Below are positions 16,618 through 24,612 of a stretch of 24,703 nt of DNA, in pieces. Location: contig CAWFIL010000007.1 in the NCBI GenBank assembly GCA_963815935.1, positions 1 to 24,703 on the forward strand. The letters run 5' to 3'. Both the position numbers and the translations under genes were made by a program. The DNA comes from JARIHD01 sp963815935. GTDB lineage: Bacteria > Patescibacteriota > Saccharimonadia > Saccharimonadales > UBA4665. The notes beneath the pieces are model-generated. The model saw only the letters and a program-made list of their open reading frames with translations. It had not been told where the DNA came from and did no database searches. Positions within the stretch are counted from its first letter, which is position 1. Each line of letters begins with the position of its first letter.

Positions 16618-19506
16618 TTAGCTACAGCCGGTGGTTGATCCGCAGGAGGTGCAGACGTAGCAGCTACCGGCTCTTTGGGTTTGGTTGCCGCAGTTGTAGC
16701 ACAGCGGAGCTGAATCGTCTTGGACGGGCTGAGGTTTCTTGGCTTTTGGCGGCTCCGGCTGAATGGTGTTTTGCGAGATGGCCGGGCTGGGCGAGTGCTA
16801 GCCGCGGCAATTTCACTGCCCTCGGTTTGGGGCAAGCTTTCCAACACGGTTTCGACCTGGTCTTTAGCCTCATCTATGATGGCCGCCACAGCGTCGCCGA
16901 GCAGGCTGGTTTGGCCTTCGGGCATATCGTCTAGGTTGGCCAGGCCAAGCTCCAGCCGGTCGTCAAAGTTCAGGTAGGTTATGGCCAGGCGCCGAAAGAT
17001 GTAGTCGATTAGCGAGCTAGCGGTGCGGATATCCGGATCGTCGGTAATGCCGGCCGGCGCAAAGCTGGTGTTGGTAAAGGTGCGGACGAATTTCTTGAGC
17101 GGTACGCCGTACTGCAGGCCGTAGCTAACTGATAGTGGCAAAGGCGTCCATGACACCGCGCAGGGTTGAGCCCTTCTTGGCGATACTGACAAACAGCTCG
17201 CCGGGCGTGCCGTCGTCGTATTCGCCGACAGTAAAGTAACCGCGGGTACCGCCGACCGTAAATTTGAAGGTCTTGGAGTTGCGGACTGTCGGCAGTTCGT
17301 GGCGGTAGGCATTTGCCGTGCGCTACCAGGCACCAGCGGCGTCAACGGCCTCGCAGATTGCGTCGGCCACGGCAACCGGTGCTGAGCTAACCTGCTCGAC
17401 GAGCTTCTGCTTTGCCCGTCCTTTTTGGCCATGGACAGCGGCTGGGCAACTTTACAGTTGTCGCGGTAGATGGCTACGGCTTTTAGGCCCAGTTTCCAGG
17501 CGTCCATGTGCAGTTGCTCGACTATCTTCGACGGTGACTTCTTCGGGCATATTGACGGTTTTGCTGAATAGCACCGGATAAAAACGGCTGGACAGCGCCC
17601 ATCATCTTGACGTGGCCCAGGTAGTGGATGGCGTTGTCGCCCATACAGCAGGCAAAGACTGGCAGGTGCTCGTCTTTAAGGTGCGGCGCGCCAATAATGG
17701 TCTTTTCGACGTCAATGTAGTTAACGATGTCTTCAACTTGGGCCGGTGTAGCCCAGAGCTTTAAGCGCCCGTGGCACGGTTTGGTTGACGATAAACATCG
17801 TGCCGCCACCAACCAGTTTTTTGACTTTAACCAGGCCAAGATCCGGCTCAATACCGGTGGTGTCGCAGTCCATCATCAGGCCAATGGTGCCGGTTGGCGC
17901 CAGCACGCGTGGCCTGGCGAGTTACGCACACCGTAGCAGTTCGCCCAGCTCAACAGCTTCGTCCCAAGCAGCGGCGGCGGCGCTCAGCAGCTCTTCGCTG
18001 ACCATGCCGGCGTCAATCTTATTGACTTCGTCGCGGTGCATTCTTAAGACTTTGTTCATGCCCTCTCGGTCTTTGTGGTAGCCGGCAAACGGTCCGACCG
18101 GCTGGCAATCCTGGCGCTGGTGGCGTAGGCGTGGCCAGTCATTAGCGCGGTGATGGCAGCGGCTTGGGCCCGGCCTTCATCGGAATCGTATGGCAAACCT
18201 TGGGCCATTAACAGTGCGCCCAAGTTGGCGTAGCCCAGGCCTAGCTCGCGGTAAGCCCGGGCGTTTTTGGTGATGTTCTCTGTTGGGTATTCGCTGTAGC
18301 CGACCAGGATTTCCTGGGCGGTAAACATTATCTCGACGGTGTGCTTGAAAGGCTTCAATGTCAAAGCTGAAGTCGTCGTTTAGATATTTCAGCAGGTTGA
18401 TGACTGGCCAAGTTGCAGGCCGAGTTATCGAGGTGCATGTATTCGCTGCAGGGGTTGCTGCCGTTAATGCGGCCGGCGTTGGGCGTGGTGTGCCAGCGGT
18501 TAATGGTGGTATCGAACTGCATGCCAGGGTCGGCGCATTCCCAGGCGGCTTCGGCAATTTGGCGCAAAACATCGCGGGCTTTAACGGTTTCGACTGTCTT
18601 GCCGGTAGTTACGGCCTTCAGATCCCAGTCGCCGTCGTCTTCTACGGCTTGCATGAAGTCATCGGTTACGCGCACCGAGTTGTTGGCGTTTTGGTACTGG
18701 ACGCTAGAAGCTATCTTTGCCGTCCAAGCTCATATCAAAGCCGGCTGCTTCCAGGACGCGGGCTTTGCGCTCTTCGATAGCTTTGCACCAGATAAATTCT
18801 TCTACATCGGGGTGGTCAACATTTAAAATGACCATCTTGGCGGCCCGGCGGGTTTTGCCGCCGCTCTTAATGGCACCGGCGCGAGCGTCAGCGCCGCGCA
18901 TAAAGCTTAGCGGGCCGCTGAGCTGTACCGGCGCTTTTGCCTAGGCGTTCTTTGACGAGCGTAGCAAGCTGAACGTTAATACCAGAGCCAGAACCGCCCT
19001 TAAAGATCATGCCTTCTTCGGTGTACCAGTTAAGAATAGACGGCATGGTGTCTTCGACATGCCAAAATAAAACAGGCGCTGGCCTGCTGGGCTGCGCTCG
19101 GGCACGCCAATGTTAAACCAAACCGGGCGAGTTAAAAGCCGCCCGCTGGGTAGCCAGAATGTATTTGAGCTCTTCGCGAAAATCTTCGGCTTCGGTCTCG
19201 CGATTCAAAATAACCTTCTTGCAGACCCTGGCGGGTAATGGTGTCAGCAACGCGGTTAATTAAGTGTCTTAAGCGAGCTTTCGCGGCTCGTAGTGCCGGG
19301 AGTACCGGTAAAGTATTTTTGGGCCACAATATTAATGGCGTTTAGGGACCAGCCTTCTGGAAATTCTACGTCTTTTTGTTCAAACACGGCTTTGCCGGTC
19401 ATCGGATTAATAATAGAATCGCGTTTGACCCATTTTAGGCGTCATAAGCCTTAGTTTTTGGCTTAGTAAAGAGCCGCTTAACCCCTAGTTTAGTTGCTTG
19501 CGCCAT
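16618..19506 (-). CDS. nrdJ: Adenosylcobalamin-dependent ribonucleotide reductase, class II (many frameshifts)
   Basis: The enzyme reduces ribonucleotides to deoxyribonucleotides using a radical generated from coenzyme B12. In order the protein shows MAQATKLGVKRLFTKPKT, KYFTGTPGTTSRESSLRHLI, TQRAAFNSPVWFNIGVPE, IKSGGKTRRAAKMVILNVDH, VRVTDDFMQAV, then NPCSEYMHLDNSACNLAS with the active-site Cys and Glu (about 18455-18440). A C-terminal TSCPD-type domain follows (FTVGEYDDGTPGELFVSIAK) and then a cysteine-rich tail (CYNCGNQ, CYVCTSCG, CS at the end) that accepts electrons. The span is about 963 codons, normal for NrdJ. More than ten frame changes occur; those near 18942 and 18712 are single extra A residues. 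The ATG at 19506 has GAGAGGG 7 nt upstream. The leader is structured. Confidence 0.94.
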
Positions 19507-19569
19507 AATTTTTCCCTCTCTTTCTGCTGATTTTTTAGTTTTTTTTAAGTTTTTATCTAGCTGAGCTTA

Positions 19570-19659
19570 CTAGCCTAGAGTCATGCTCTCACATATCAGG
19601 CTAGAACACCGTCGTTTGCTCCCTTAGACGCTTCTTATGATAAATCATAAGCAGGCGCC
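19570..19659 (-). promoter_or_regulatory. Structured nrdJ leader RNA
   Basis: In the 174-nt region before nrdJ, the minus strand folds into two clear hairpins. One pairs CTTATGAT with ATCATAAG (19634-19651) and extends with GGCGC/GCGTC (19655-19659 with 19627-19631), including a G-U pair valid only in the nrdJ-sense RNA. The other pairs CTAGCCT with AGGCTAG (19598-19604 with 19570-19576) around AGAG/CTCT. No canonical cobalamin-riboswitch B12 box is seen. It could belong to the described nrdJ RNA motif or be a different cis-regulator. Confidence 0.45.
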
Positions 19660-19665
19660 CAAGGC

Positions 19666-19682
19666 AACAAAATATACTTGTT
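19666..19682 (-). promoter_or_regulatory. Possible NrdR-type palindrome upstream of nrdJ
   Basis: AACAA and TTGTT flank an AT-rich TATA-containing centre, overlapping the nrdR stop codon. It resembles the ACA...ATAT...TGT layout of NrdR boxes but with spacing one base off. The tandem boxes before nrdR are much better. Confidence 0.25.
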
Positions 19683-20192
19683 AAAATTTTAGTACTAGCT
19701 TATTTTTAGCTGATTTGGCTTGGCGGTTTGGTCTTTGCTCTCGCGAATCTTGGTACAGCTCGCGCTCAAAGCTGGAAATATCGCGGAACTTGCGGTAAAC
19801 GCTGGCAAAGCGCACGTAGGCGACTTCGTTGAGTTTAGGCAGTTCGGCCATGACCAGCTCGCCAATATCGGTGCTGGCTGACTTCCGGCTCGCCACGGCC
19901 GTAAAGGTCGCGTTCTATGCCGGCCACAAAGCTTTCCAGCTGCAGATTGGTCAACCGATGTCTTTTCAGTAGGCGTGCTGCAGGCCTGCTAAGCAGTTTT
20001 TCGCGGCTGAATAGCTGGCGAGTGCCATTGCGCTTAACTACCACCAGGCTCGGCCGTTCCAAACGTTCATAGGTCGTAAAGCGATAGCCGCATTTTAGGC
20101 ATTCGCGGCGGCGGCGAATAGCATCGCCGTCGGCGACGTCGCGCGATTCAACTACTTTGTTATCGAGCTGACCGACACTGCTGGCATTTCAT
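19681..20192 (-). CDS. nrdR: Transcriptional repressor NrdR (frameshifted)
   Basis: NrdR senses ATP/dATP and represses ribonucleotide reductase genes. The N-terminal zinc ribbon is present as MKCQQC and, after RDVADGDAIRRRREC, CLKCGYRFTTYER. The ATP-cone follows (PSLVVVKRNGTRQLFSREKL, LTNLQLESFVAGIERDLY) and ends with VAYVRFASVYRKFRDISSF, diagnostic for the family. A lysine-rich tail (RQAKSAKNKLVLKF) makes it about 170 codons, somewhat longer than the usual 150. Frame changes fall near 20160, 19985 and 19885. AAAGGGG precedes the ATG at 20192. Location directly upstream of nrdJ and behind tandem NrdR boxes suggests autoregulation. Confidence 0.94.
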
Positions 20193-20230
20193 TTATTACC
20201 CCTTTATCAATCTGTTATTCAATGTGCTCA

Positions 20231-20279
20231 TCACTATATGTAGTGTTCGTGAGAACTATATTAACCCCACCTATAGTGC
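20231..20279 (-). promoter_or_regulatory. Tandem NrdR boxes upstream of nrdR
   Basis: Box 1 is TCACTATATGTAGTGT (20231-20246), differing from the palindrome ACACTATATATAGTGT at two positions. Box 2 is ACCCCACCTATAGTGC (20264-20279), matching at 11 of 16. They are 33 bp apart start to start, about three helical turns, the side-by-side arrangement typical for NrdR operators. Box 1 begins 39 bp before the nrdR start codon. Confidence 0.65.
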
Positions 20280-20327
20280 TTGTGCAAGTATTTTTTGCTG
20301 TATTATTCACAAAAGTTTTACCCCTGA

Positions 20328-20423
20328 TTAGAGATTTATCTTTTCTGTCTTTTTTGCCGATTCTGGATCGTCGTCGTTTGGCATCGGCTTTTCGCCGTGC
20401 ATCGGATCGTCTTTGATCATCAT
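20328..20423 (-). CDS. Possible 31-aa acidic ORF or displaced end of ftsZ
   Basis: This short frame (MMIKDDPMHGEKPMPNDDD, then a lysine-rich end) starts 60 bp after the inferred ftsZ stop. No Shine-Dalgarno is seen. Its acidic, proline-containing character resembles a linker, so it could be the true tail of ftsZ if another frameshift is hidden, or chance. Confidence 0.2.
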   Translation of the reverse strand: MMIKDDPMHGEKPMPNDDDPESAKKTEKINL

Positions 20424-20482
20424 CAGGCTTGTCTATGCTTGGGTTTCAACGCTCGTCTTCGGCTCGTCATCAACTTGCCGGT

Positions 20483-21733
20483 TCAGTCGTCTGCCTTATT
20501 GCCGCGCCTGGTTAGCCGGCGCAGGAACGATGGCTTTTCCAGTTCGTCTTCGGCTTCCTCGGCTTGGCCTGGCCAGCTTCATCGTCTGGCAAGGCCCAGA
20601 TGTTGGGCGTATCTTCGCTATGGAAGTCCTCGGCCGGGTTTCGGTATCTTTAAGCTCCATATCCAGGTCTTTCATGGCTGCTTCGTCAATCTTGCGGTCT
20701 GGCGGCCGGTGTCGTTCCTTGGCGGCGGCCCGCTTTAGCAAGTTCAGCGGCTTTGACGTCGCGGCTAGCGTAGTAGCTCTCGTCAAAGCCGGTAGCTACA
20801 ACTGTAACAATAATTTCGCCTTCCAGGTCTGGGTTGATGGTGGCACCAAAGATGATGTTGGCTTCGGGGTCGGCGGCGGCTGTGATGGTTTCGGCCACGG
20901 TGTTAATTTCGTGCATGCTCATGTCGAGGCCGCCAATGACGTTGAACAGAATGCCGCGGGCGCCGTCGATTGAAACTTCTAGTAGCGGCGAGCTGATGGC
21001 CTGCTGGGCGGCCTCGATGGCCCGGTTCTCGCCGCTGGCCCGGCCAATGCCCATCAAGGCCGTGCCGGCGTTGCTCATAACGGCTTTTAACATCGGCAAA
21101 GTCTAGGTTAACTAGGCCGTGGACGGTAATAAGATCGGATATGCCCTGCACGCCTTGGCGCAGGACATCATCGGCCACTTTAAAGGCTTCTAGCAGCGGT
21201 GTGCGGCGATCGATGGTTTGCAGTAAGTTTGTCGTTAGGAACAGTAATCAGTGGTGTCGACGTTCTTGCGCAAGTTTTCAATGGCAGCTTCGGCGTTACG
21301 GCGGCGTTTTTCGCCCTCAAAAGCAAACGGCTTAGTAGCAAAACCAACGACTAGCGCGCCGGCATCTTTGGCGAGCTTTGGCCACAATCGTGTCCGGCGC
21401 CGCTGCCGGTACCGCCGCCGGCGCCAATGGTTACAAAGACCATGTCGGCACCCTTTACAGCCTCGGCAATTTCGTCCTTCGATTCTTCGGCGGCCTTTTG
21501 GCCCACAGCTGGGTCGGCACCAGCGCCCAGGCCCTTGGTGGCTTCTTTGCCAATGTGAACTTTTTGGCTGGCTTTACAGTGATGCAAGGCCTGGGCGTCG
21601 GTATTAACTGCCACAAAATCAACGCCGGTTATACCGGCATCTACCATCCGGTTAATGGCCGCACCGCCGGCACCGCCAACACCAACTACTTTAATTCGGG
21701 CAAATGTTTCAATTGCTGGATCAACTTGGGCAT
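20483..21733 (-). CDS. ftsZ: Cell division GTPase FtsZ (frameshifted)
   Basis: FtsZ is the tubulin homologue that polymerises at mid-cell. Read across frames it shows ARIKVVGVGGAGGAAINRM, VDFVAVNTDAQAL, the GTP-binding tubulin signature FVTIGAGGGTGSGA, GISDLITVHGLVNLDFADV, MGIGRASGENRAIEAAQQAI and EANIIFGATINPDLEGEIIV. After an acidic linker it ends with the conserved C-terminal peptide EKPSFLRRLTRR, used for partner binding. The span is about 417 codons. Frame changes lie near 21729, 21380, 21240, 21085, 20720, 20645 and 20560. I place the start at the ATG at 21733; the following CCC seems to have lost one C, which restores MPQVDPAIETF. A TATAAT lies 10 nt before it. FtsA is immediately upstream. 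Confidence 0.95.
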
Positions 21734-21743
21734 AGGCGTACTT

Positions 21744-21749
21744 ATTATA
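21744..21749 (-). promoter_or_regulatory. -10 box close to the ftsZ start
   Basis: On the minus strand a perfect TATAAT sits 10 nt before the proposed ftsZ ATG, leaving almost no leader and arguing for ftsZ transcription separate from ftsA. Confidence 0.5.
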
Positions 21750-21869
21750 ATTCTAACTCCGAACTTACTACGTTATCAAACTTAATTATACGCAGTCGAT
21801 TAGCGGCGTCTGAATGCAATTAATACTCAATCTAATTATTGGCCTTATTGCTAGTTGAATAAAAACAAG

Positions 21870-23124
21870 CTAGCCGCTTAGTGCTTTTCGAAAGCGCTCA
21901 TAATTGTGTTCAAACTCGAACTTAACAGATTGAGAATCATGCCCGGCTGGCATCCATATAGCCTGATATCGGCGGCCGGGCCAAGAACATATCCAGCAGC
22001 ATCAGCCCCACAGCCGGCGCGAAACTTTGTTCGTCCAGGCCGTCAACGACCTTTTTAATGTGCTTCCAACTACCCACCCGGGCCGGCAGTTCCATGACTT
22101 CTTTGGTAAAGTCAACTAGGCCCGGCAGCTTGGCGGTGCCGCCGACCAGCACTACTCCGCCGGGCAGTTTGCGCGAGCGGTGAATTTTTTTAAGCTCTTT
22201 ATCGACATATTCCAGAATCTCTTCTACCCGGGCTTCGACAATCATGCGCATCATGTCTCGGTCAAAGCGTAGATTCTTCGCCGTTACGTACAAAGCTGGT
22301 CTCGCCGCTAACCGCCTTTATTAAGGCTGGCGTGCTTGAGTTTAACCAGCTCGGCAATGTCTAGATCGGTCTTAAGGCCAATCGCCAAATCGTTAGTAAT
22401 GTGGGTGCCGCCCATCGGAATAACCGCGATGTGCTCGACTTCGCCGTCTTCTATAACTACCACATTAGTGGTGGCCGCGCCAATATCTACTACTGCTACG
22501 CCGGATTCTTTTTGCTTTCGATCCAGCACCGCCTCGGCGGCGGCCAAAGCTAGTTACTGTGCGGTGGCTGGCCCGCAACTTCGGCCTTCTCCAGCACCTG
22601 GTCCAGGCTTTTTAGCGCCGGCGTGCTGGCCACTACTATATGAGTGTCGACTTCCAGCCGAACGCCGTGCATACCAACCGGGTCTTTAATGTTATCTTGG
22701 CCGTCCAACCGGTAATTCTTGGCAAAAACCTGAATAATATCTTTGTTGGCCGGCAGCTGGACAATGGTGGCGGCTTCTTCTACCCGCATCCGGTCGTCGT
22801 GGCTAATCTCGCGGTCTGGCGAACTAATGGCAATTACGCCCTTGCTATTAATGCCCTGAACGTGCGCGCCGTTAACGTTAACTGTGGCGGCTTTAATTTC
22901 GCGGCCGCTCATCCGTTCGGCCTCTTGTACGGCATTAATAATGGCTTGGGCGACTTCGTCGACGTGGGCAACGTTGCCTTTGCGCATACCGGTGTTTTCG
23001 GCCGCTGGAAAAGCCAATAATACTGGGGTTGGCGGCATCACCGGATAGCTCGCCAACCACGCAGCGGACAGCGGTGGTACCGATATCTAGTCCTACAAAG
23101 TAGGATAAATTTTTCTTCAGACAT
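21870..23124 (-). CDS. ftsA: Cell division protein FtsA (frameshifted)
   Basis: FtsA is the actin-like protein that ties FtsZ to the membrane. Visible in order are MSEEKF, the phosphate-1 loop GLDIGTTAVRCVVGEL, the 1C-type domain (NTGMRKGNVAHVDEVAQAI, VNVNGAHVQGINSKGVI), the phosphate-2 motif AVVDIGAATTNVVVIEDG with PMGGTHITNDLAIGL, and the adenosine motif GGVVLVGGTAKLPGLVDF. One frame stops at 21937 (YMDASRA), but shifting by one base near there gives a basic/aromatic end, EFEHNYERFRKALSG, stopping at 21870. This suits the membrane-binding amphipathic tail of FtsA, so I prefer it. Other frame changes lie near 23090, 23040, 22555 and 22295. Its start is duplicated upstream. Confidence 0.92.
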
Positions 23125-23247
23125 TACGGCTACGCCTTATGAGAGACCCCTTCGGGGTTTCTCATCGCACCGGGCGCGGAATGAATCCGACGCTCGGGCT
23201 GCTCATCCCGAGGAGCGAATACTCTAGTTAATTTTTCTTCAGACATT
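23108..23247 (-). repeat. 18-bp direct repeats flanking a 104-bp hairpin-rich insert at the ftsA start
   Basis: AATTTTTCTTCAGACATT occurs at 23108-23125 and again at 23230-23247; each copy carries the ftsA ATG and its first codons. The 104 bp between them contain a 10-bp stem (GAGAGACCCC/GGGGTTTCTC, 23141-23163), CTCGGG/CCCGAG and CGGA/TCCG. The layout looks like a small non-autonomous element with a target-site duplication, or a local tandem duplication. Confidence 0.7.
23130..23246 (-). CDS. Possible 38-aa leader peptide upstream of ftsA
   Basis: The upstream copy of the ftsA start opens a frame, MSEEKLTRVFAPRDEQPERR onwards, which stops 5 nt before the real ftsA ATG. The first five residues equal those of FtsA; the rest comes from the insert and is basic. 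The TATAAT at 23261-23266 is 14 nt before this ATG. If translated it would deliver ribosomes to ftsA, but there is no independent evidence that it encodes a useful product. Confidence 0.3.
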   Translation of the reverse strand: MSEEKLTRVFAPRDEQPERRIHSAPGAMRNPEGVSHKA

Positions 23248-23260
23248 GTTTGTGTTTTTT

Positions 23261-23266
23261 ATTATA
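23261..23266 (-). promoter_or_regulatory. -10 box of the ftsA promoter
   Basis: Minus-strand TATAAT within CTATATAATAAAAAACAC. It lies upstream of the duplicated start, so the 104-bp insert is part of the transcribed ftsA leader. No clear -35 is seen. Confidence 0.5.
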
Positions 23267-23321
23267 TAGATAGAATCTGCTTTGCAGTATAGCGCTAGAG
23301 GTTAAAACTGGCAAGAACAAC

Positions 23322-23344
23322 AAAAAACCGCCCTGAAGGGGCGG
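23322..23344 (-). terminator. Intrinsic terminator of the 162-aa gene
   Basis: On the minus strand CCGCCC pairs with GGGCGG around a 5-nt loop (CTTCA) and runs straight into TTTTTT. It begins about 22 bp after the stop codon of the upstream gene and insulates it from ftsA. Confidence 0.92.
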
Positions 23345-23366
23345 CTCTTTAGCGTATTCCCAAATT

Positions 23367-23855
23367 TTATGCGGCTTCTTTGGGAGCTCGTTCTTGAAGG
23401 ACTCTTTTTGTTTCGGCTCTTTCGGCGGATTGCCTAACTATAGACCTAGCACCAAGCTCGCCTAAACGGCGAGCAAGTTGTAGGTTATCTGTTTCGTGCG
23501 TATACACTACATTTCCCTTATTGTCCCGTCTTTCAATTCTGGTGTTGGCCATATAACGACCGTCTATACGGGAGCTATATTCCGTAGATTTTCGGTGGTA
23601 CGGATCTTCCGGTGTATGAGGATGTGCGGCGGTAATATCAATCTCGGTATTGTTGCCAAAATCTCTAATTTTGGCGCGCTTTATATCTGTTGATAACGCG
23701 TCTCCGCCGTGGCGGTTACTTCCATGCGCTCTTGTATAGTTCCTCTTGGAAACTCTTACCGCACTGTGTTTTCCGACTTCGCTAGCGGCAATATTAGCCT
23801 GCGCAATAGAGTCCATTAGCTCTTGGTGTGTGACATGTGGTGCTTGTTCGCTCAT
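23367..23855 (-). CDS. Hypothetical basic, His/Arg-rich protein (162 aa)
   Basis: I recognise no family. There is no signal peptide, membrane helix or cysteine. The N-terminal 45 residues are helical (VTHQELMDSIAQANIAASEV), the middle is polar and histidine-rich (HGSNRHGGD, AAHPHTPEDPYHRK) with strand-like pieces (DGRYMANTRIERRDNKGNVV), and the C-terminus is a charged helix (ARSIVRQSAERAETKRVLQE). The start is supported by AGGA 9 nt before the ATG. The gene is single, with its own terminator. A nucleic-acid-binding role is possible from the charge but unproven. Confidence 0.75.
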   Translation of the reverse strand: MSEQAPHVTHQELMDSIAQANIAASEVGKHSAVRVSKRNYTRAHGSNRHGGDALSTDIKRAKIRDFGNNTEIDITAAHPHTPEDPYHRKSTEYSSRIDGRYMANTRIERRDNKGNVVYTHETDNLQLARRLGELGARSIVRQSAERAETKRVLQERAPKEAA

Positions 23856-23961
23856 TTTTGTTTTCCTAATTGTTCGAACGTTTTTAGTTTTTATTTATCA
23901 GTCTTAGATACACCTTATCACACTTATGCTTAAAAGTCAACCAATTGCGGCCGGATAGAAA

Positions 23962-24591
23962 CTACTGCAACATCAGCCGACCCAGCCTGCTAGCGCTCTG
24001 TACAATAGACGATTGCTGAAGTTTATTTACATAGTAGCTCTCCTGGCCAATAGGAGCTGTGATGAATAAGTCACGAATGACATTTTCCCCCTGATTGGAT
24101 AAACCAAGGCCGGATGCAGCCAGAATGGTTTTCATCCTGGAATAAAGTACATTTTGTTGCCATGTGACTTTGACCCATTTTTCGCCTTTGCCGGCCCTAC
24201 TACCACCGTCTGAGCTATCGTCGATAAAGGCCGCAACCTCCGGGTAGTTTTTTAGCTTGCTTGCGATTGTGTCGAACTGATCCGCTTTGATTGCCCTGTA
24301 TGATTTTGGGGTAAAATCATCATTAGTGTACTCTGGGTCTTCAACAATAAGCTGTTTGTAAGAGGCAATAAGATTGAGTGCCTGCTGCGCGGTGACACCG
24401 TCTTTAAAAACTACAATCAGTTGTCCCGGAGTATAGTCGGCTTCTGAGTTGGTTGTCTTTATATCAGTAACTTTATGATGGCTGACGACATTCAAGCCGA
24501 CGAAAGCTACGGCGGTTAGTACAAAAATAGCTAGTGCCACCAATATGAGATGTTGAACAAAGCCGGATGCGTTCCGCTTATGCCTCCTCAT
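23962..24591 (-). CDS. Membrane-anchored protein with two propeptide-like halves (209 aa)
   Basis: Residues 1-14 are basic, and 15-37 form one transmembrane anchor (LILVALAIFVLTAVAFVGL), leaving the rest outside. Residues about 53-125 read YTPGQLIVVFKDGVTAQQAL through SYRAIKADQFDTIASKLKNY to PEVAAFIDD, resembling the ferredoxin-like prodomains of subtilases (I9/fervidolysin-type). Residues about 138-205 have a similar order (KWVKVTWQQNVLYSRMKTIL, VIRDLFITAPIGQESYYVNK, VQSASRLGRL), suggesting a second, diverged copy. No protease domain follows. It may be a surface-exposed protease inhibitor or chaperone-like prodomain protein; this is inference. It lies 21 bp downstream of map. Confidence 0.7.
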   Translation of the reverse strand: MRRHKRNASGFVQHLILVALAIFVLTAVAFVGLNVVSHHKVTDIKTTNSEADYTPGQLIVVFKDGVTAQQALNLIASYKQLIVEDPEYTNDDFTPKSYRAIKADQFDTIASKLKNYPEVAAFIDDSSDGGSRAGKGEKWVKVTWQQNVLYSRMKTILAASGLGLSNQGENVIRDLFITAPIGQESYYVNKLQQSSIVQSASRLGRLMLQ

Positions 24592-24612
24592 GGTTCTGAG
24601 TTTAACAGAATT

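Noticed and set aside
19507..19680. Classical adenosylcobalamin riboswitch before nrdJ
   Set aside because: No B12-box-like sequence or typical multi-helix core can be found in the 174 nt, which is also short for that class.
10950..21733. Programmed frameshifting or UGA recoding as explanation for broken genes
   Set aside because: Breaks are too many, in both directions and without a shared slippery motif, and TGA serves as a normal stop codon in several genes.
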